A stretch of DNA of 52,958 nucleotides from Eubacterium sp. (GTDB lineage: Bacteria; Bacillota; Clostridia; Lachnospirales; Lachnospiraceae). Under the pieces are notes generated by a model, which made no database searches, was not told the origin of the DNA, and saw nothing but the letters and a program-made list of their open reading frames with translations. Location of the stretch: assembly GCA_017472565.1 (NCBI GenBank), contig JAFUPY010000073.1, positions 1 to 52,958 of the forward strand. Direction: 5' to 3'. Shown piece after piece: positions 49,902 through 52,958 of this stretch. Within the stretch, counting starts at the first letter, position 1. Every line of letters starts with the position of its first letter. Both the position numbers and the translations under genes were made by a program.

Positions 49902-50633
49902 TTACTTCATCAAAACCGTTTTTGCTGCCTTTATCGCTTCCACATCTGTCTGCCACACTTCGTACTCAGACAATGTTGGAAGTCCCATATTTACCCGTGG
50001 ATTACGGTATTGCATGTTGCTCCGGAGTACCTTTTTCCCGGACATATGGTAGTCGGTGATCGAAGAATGGTTCTTCATATATGCAATATTCTTGGCATTC
50101 AGTCCTGCACCGGCCATGATGCGGATGCTGCCAGCATTTTTCTTAAGATGCTCCAGAACTTCTATGCCTTCAACGGCAGAGGCATAACCGCCAGATGTAA
50201 GGATGGATACGATGCCAAGGGTTTTGGCGTCTTCCAGTGCTTCCTTCAGATCGCGGCACATGTCAAAGGCGCGATGAAGGTTGATTGGAGTTGTGCCAGC
50301 TGCCTCAATGATACGACCCATTGCTTCTAAGTCCAGACAACCTTCGGCAGTAAGGCATCCAATGACCAGATTGTCAGCGCCAGCTAAAGAAAATAGTTTT
50401 GCCTGTCGGGTCAGAATTTCCAGTTCTTCTTCACTATATAAAAAGTCACCAAAACGTGGACGCAAAAGCACATGGATTGGAATCTGTATCTTTTCGCGAA
50501 TACGTTCGTAGAGCGCAAGGGATGGTGTGACTCCACCAACAATTAAGTCGCCGCAAAGTTCTATGCGGTCAGCACCACCTTGTTCTGCGTTGATAGCGGA
50601 TTCTACAGAGTCTACACATACTTCTAAAATCAT
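49902..50633 (-). CDS. cutC: CutC family protein (copper homeostasis-type TIM barrel)
   Basis: A 243-residue CutC protein. Family pattern: LEVCVDSVESAINAEQGGAD, RIELCGDLIVGGVTPS, HVLLRPRFGDFLYSEEELE, GCLTAEGCLDLEAM, FDMCRDLKEALE, GIVSILTSGGYASAVEGIE and IMAGAGLNAKNI. Once linked to copper tolerance in E. coli, its enzymatic role remains unproven. Strong AGGAGGA site. Single-gene unit. Confidence 0.95.
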   Translation of the reverse strand: MILEVCVDSVESAINAEQGGADRIELCGDLIVGGVTPSLALYERIREKIQIPIHVLLRPRFGDFLYSEEELEILTRQAKLFSLAGADNLVIGCLTAEGCLDLEAMGRIIEAAGTTPINLHRAFDMCRDLKEALEDAKTLGIVSILTSGGYASAVEGIEVLEHLKKNAGSIRIMAGAGLNAKNIAYMKNHSSITDYHMSGKKVLRSNMQYRNPRVNMGLPTLSEYEVWQTDVEAIKAAKTVLMK

Positions 50634-50753
50634 TGCCGATCCTCCTGGGGCTAAACTACGTTTTGGTTTTATATATGGTTTGTCTTATGCACATGAAATA
50701 CCATACATAACAATAACGTTACCATCACTATAACATAGAAGTGTAGGCTTAGC

Positions 50754-51509
50754 CTATATAAATTCTGTGATATGTTTTCGATACCAAAGGGGCAGATGAT
50801 TCCGCTGGCAAGCAGGATTTTCTCGTTCTTTAATACCTATTGTCTTAAAAAAGGTCTTCCACAAATCAATAAATGGGTCTGCGACAGATTCTGTTTGTTT
50901 TAATTTTTCTAATTCATCAATCGTCAATCTGGTCAGATAGGAGTCTGCATTTGCAGGATGAATTAATGCTGTTCGTCGGTTGTCGTCCACGATCATCCAG
51001 TTCTCGGATGGAAGACGATCTTCAAAAGCGTGGGCTAACAGTGTAAGGATATCTGCTTTGGGCTCGATATGAGATACCAGCACGTTGTTGGGCAGTGCTT
51101 GAAAACGAATGAATTCCCGGGTGTAATGAGCCTCATTTTTCACTTTGCGGTCTGACTCAAAAATGGCCATCACATGAGGGCTTTGCAGCATGTCGGTTAC
51201 CTGCGAACCATAGGCAAAGCCAAGTAATAAAAACCGGTAAATCACATCCAGCTTATCCGGTTGTGCTGACATGGCACAGCGAAAGACCATCTGGTAGGCA
51301 GAAAAAGAGATTTTTTTCTGAATGGACCGGATGACTTTTTGACACTTTTTGGCATCGACATTCACATGGCGATAGTCACAAAAAAGTTCATAATTGCCCA
51401 GCGGCTCGGTCTGAAGGCGGATATTCTGGTGTCCTTCTTTGGATGCCCAGGCATCATAGATACAGGTCATCATGGCTTCAAAAGTATCTTCACAAGTATA
51501 GATGATCAT
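50754..51509 (-). CDS. Putative DNA metabolism/repair protein (TIGR03915-type)
   Basis: A 251-residue protein of the conserved family found beside a DNA-repair-type radical SAM enzyme. Signs are IIYTCEDTFEAMMTCIYDAW at the start, FRFQALPNNVLVSHIEPKAD, LAHAFEDRLPSENWMIVDD and the end motif NHLPLWYRKHITEF. Several family members are fused to a uracil-DNA-glycosylase-like domain; here only the short form is seen. The radical SAM gene lies directly upstream on the same strand. Biochemical activity unknown. Confidence 0.88.
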   Translation of the reverse strand: MIIYTCEDTFEAMMTCIYDAWASKEGHQNIRLQTEPLGNYELFCDYRHVNVDAKKCQKVIRSIQKKISFSAYQMVFRCAMSAQPDKLDVIYRFLLLGFAYGSQVTDMLQSPHVMAIFESDRKVKNEAHYTREFIRFQALPNNVLVSHIEPKADILTLLAHAFEDRLPSENWMIVDDNRRTALIHPANADSYLTRLTIDELEKLKQTESVADPFIDLWKTFFKTIGIKERENPACQRNHLPLWYRKHITEFI

Positions 51510-51569
51510 GAGAACGGTCTCCTGTTTAACGTGTAGTTTTGTTGCAGACGAAATCGTGAGCTGTCTGGA

Positions 51570-52958
51570 TTAGGCCTGTGTTCCAGCTTGAAATCCAGTC
51601 ATATCAAAAAGAGATAGTTGCTGATAGGACTGTGGATGGGCAATCTCCCAGTCTGTTCGGGCGGTGGTATCGGTCAACTGTCGGGTAATAAAGGTTTCTT
51701 CCAGGCGGAAAGGGTGATACAGCTTTCCGTTGCAGGTGATAAAGTATTGGGCGCGTTTCAGGACTACCCCCATTTTTTTGATGGACTCAAAGGAAAGGGA
51801 GCCTGCTTTGCGAGACTGTATGATGCGAATCGCAGACTTATTGCCAATGCCTGGTACACGCATCAATGTGCTGTAATCTGCGGTAGCTATCTCAACAGGA
51901 AATTGTTCCAAATGTTGTACTGCCCAGTTGCACTTCGGGTCAATCTGTAGGTTAAAGAATGGATTCGTTGGAGTTAATAATTCTTCTGCATGAAATCCAT
52001 AATAGCGAAGCAGCCAGTCGGCCTGATACAGTCTGTGCTCACGCAACAGCGGTGGTGCTGTGTCAAGGGATGGCAGCTCACTGTCTTCGTTCAGCGGAAC
52101 ATAGGCGGAGAAAAAAACACGCTTCAGGTCAAACTGTTGATACAATGCCTGGGTTGTGGCGAGTATCTGATAGTCCGTTTCTCCAGTGGCTCCGATAATC
52201 ATCTGGGTACTCTGTCCCGCAGGTGCGAAAGGCTGATCAGATGCTTGTCTAAAAGCTGCTGGTACTTTTCCATTATGTGTTTTCGCAATTGGGTTATCAG
52301 ATTTACCTATATTATCCTGCAAAATTGTTGGATTTCCGGGGTCAATGTTGGAATCCCCCAAATACATATCGGAGCGATGTTGAAAAATGGTATCGTGCAA
52401 ATATCGATTTCCACTGCTTCGCTCCATAGAAGCGCTTTTGCCAATCGCCAGACGATGATCCACAATCCGTTGTTGGATTTGGCGCATAGGCTGCAGGATG
52501 GAACTTCGGGTCTTTTGTGGAGCCAGCATCTGTAATCCTTCGGCAGTCGGAAGTTCCAGATTAATGCTGATGCGATCAGTCAAATAGCCAAGCTTTTCAA
52601 TCAATTCTGGTGGCGCATAAGGAATCGCCTTCACATGGATATAGCCGTTAAATCGATATTTTGTCCGCAGCAAATATAGGGTCTGATACATTAGTTCCAA
52701 AGTGTAGGTAGGATTCCTGCAAACAGCGGAACTCAAAAACAGCCCTTCAATATAATTTCTTCGGTAAAACTCAATAACCAGTGTGCATATCTCATCCGGA
52801 GTAAAGGTAGCGCGGCGACAGTCATTGTCAGCCCTGCTGGAGCAATACTTACAGTTGTAGATGCACGCATTGCTCTGCAATATTTTTAACAGCGAAATAC
52901 AGCGTCCGTCCGAGGAAAAGCTATGGCAGATACCAGCGGCACAGGAATTGCCAAGATG
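51570..52958 (-). CDS. Putative DNA modification/repair radical SAM protein (TIGR03916-type), partial
   Basis: The frame is open to the right edge, so the N-terminus is missing; the visible part (about 462 residues) begins within AAGICHSFSSDGRCISLL. The radical SAM motif is CIYNCKYC (C-x3-C-x2-C). The barrel follows (NYIEGLFLSSAVCRNPTYTL; LEKLGYLTDRISINLELPT; FAPAGQSTQMIIGATGETD). A helix-hairpin-helix DNA-binding motif occurs near the end (LMRVPGIGNKSAIRIIQSR). About 70 hydrophilic residues (coded by 52236-52454) interrupt the conserved block before FAPAGQ and look like an insertion. Forms a conserved pair with the downstream gene, probably in DNA repair. Confidence 0.92.
   Translation of the reverse strand, partial: HLGNSCAAGICHSFSSDGRCISLLKILQSNACIYNCKYCSSRADNDCRRATFTPDEICTLVIEFYRRNYIEGLFLSSAVCRNPTYTLELMYQTLYLLRTKYRFNGYIHVKAIPYAPPELIEKLGYLTDRISINLELPTAEGLQMLAPQKTRSSILQPMRQIQQRIVDHRLAIGKSASMERSSGNRYLHDTIFQHRSDMYLGDSNIDPGNPTILQDNIGKSDNPIAKTHNGKVPAAFRQASDQPFAPAGQSTQMIIGATGETDYQILATTQALYQQFDLKRVFFSAYVPLNEDSELPSLDTAPPLLREHRLYQADWLLRYYGFHAEELLTPTNPFFNLQIDPKCNWAVQHLEQFPVEIATADYSTLMRVPGIGNKSAIRIIQSRKAGSLSFESIKKMGVVLKRAQYFITCNGKLYHPFRLEETFITRQLTDTTARTDWEIAHPQSYQQLSLFDMTGFQAGTQA

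Overview
This window looks like chromosomal DNA from a spore-forming, strictly anaerobic Clostridia member, most likely a gut Lachnospiraceae species. The evidence is the moderately AT-rich base composition, strong GGAGG-type ribosome binding sites, short intrinsic terminators, an alpha/beta-type small acid-soluble spore protein, the tig-clpP-clpX-lon-engB gene order typical of Firmicutes, and a two-gene SufC/SufB system. No rRNA, tRNA, CRISPR array, intact insertion sequence or prophage was seen.

Left part (1-18 kb): a catabolic island. After the tail of an MFS transporter come two LysR regulators, two divergent uroporphyrinogen-decarboxylase-family (UroD) proteins and a TetR regulator. Next is a + strand block: a PhlG-type (diacetylphloroglucinol/phloretin hydrolase family) C-C hydrolase, a complete TRAP transporter (DctQ, DctM, DctP), a beta-keto acid cleavage enzyme (BKACE) and an acetoacetate-type CoA transferase. 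A sugar-type ABC binding protein without partners follows. A second PhlG-type hydrolase, paired with a DJ-1/PfpI protein, lies at 16.8-18.2 kb. Together they suggest uptake of a phenolic or beta-diketone compound, hydrolytic C-C cleavage to a beta-keto acid, transfer onto acetyl-CoA releasing acetoacetate, and CoA activation of acetoacetate. The substrate is unknown; this is the best candidate for an undescribed system here.

Middle (18-32 kb): housekeeping genes. These are sufC-sufB, an array of seven 51-52 bp hairpin repeats, a spore protein, trigger factor, ClpP, ClpX, Lon (interrupted by a -1 frameshift), EngB, a zinc/manganese-type ABC importer, a dicarboxylate/amino-acid symporter and an EamA-type exporter.

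32.8-37.5 kb: a probable sulfonation operon. A PAPS-dependent sulfotransferase is followed by ATP sulfurylase (cysD) and a CysN-CysC fusion, with no PAPS or sulfite reductase, behind a long leader hairpin. A repeat-rich 570 bp gap follows: a 13-bp array, a dispersed hairpin and six 63-bp units. It ends at trmO.

38-48 kb: two related OmpR-type two-component systems, a MATE exporter, a ferredoxin-like protein, a 3-hydroxyacyl-CoA-dehydrogenase-family enzyme, a Sel1/TPR-like protein and a DegV protein whose ribosome binding site lies in an 11-bp inverted repeat. 48-53 kb: a small helix-turn-helix-like protein divergent from a membrane Ser/Thr kinase, CutC, and a paired DNA-repair-type protein plus radical SAM protein that runs off the right edge.

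A recurrent theme is non-coding structure. A family of four dispersed ~65-nt hairpins always lies in the same orientation just downstream of + strand genes, and a 140-nt hairpin and several tandem arrays of hairpin units are also present.
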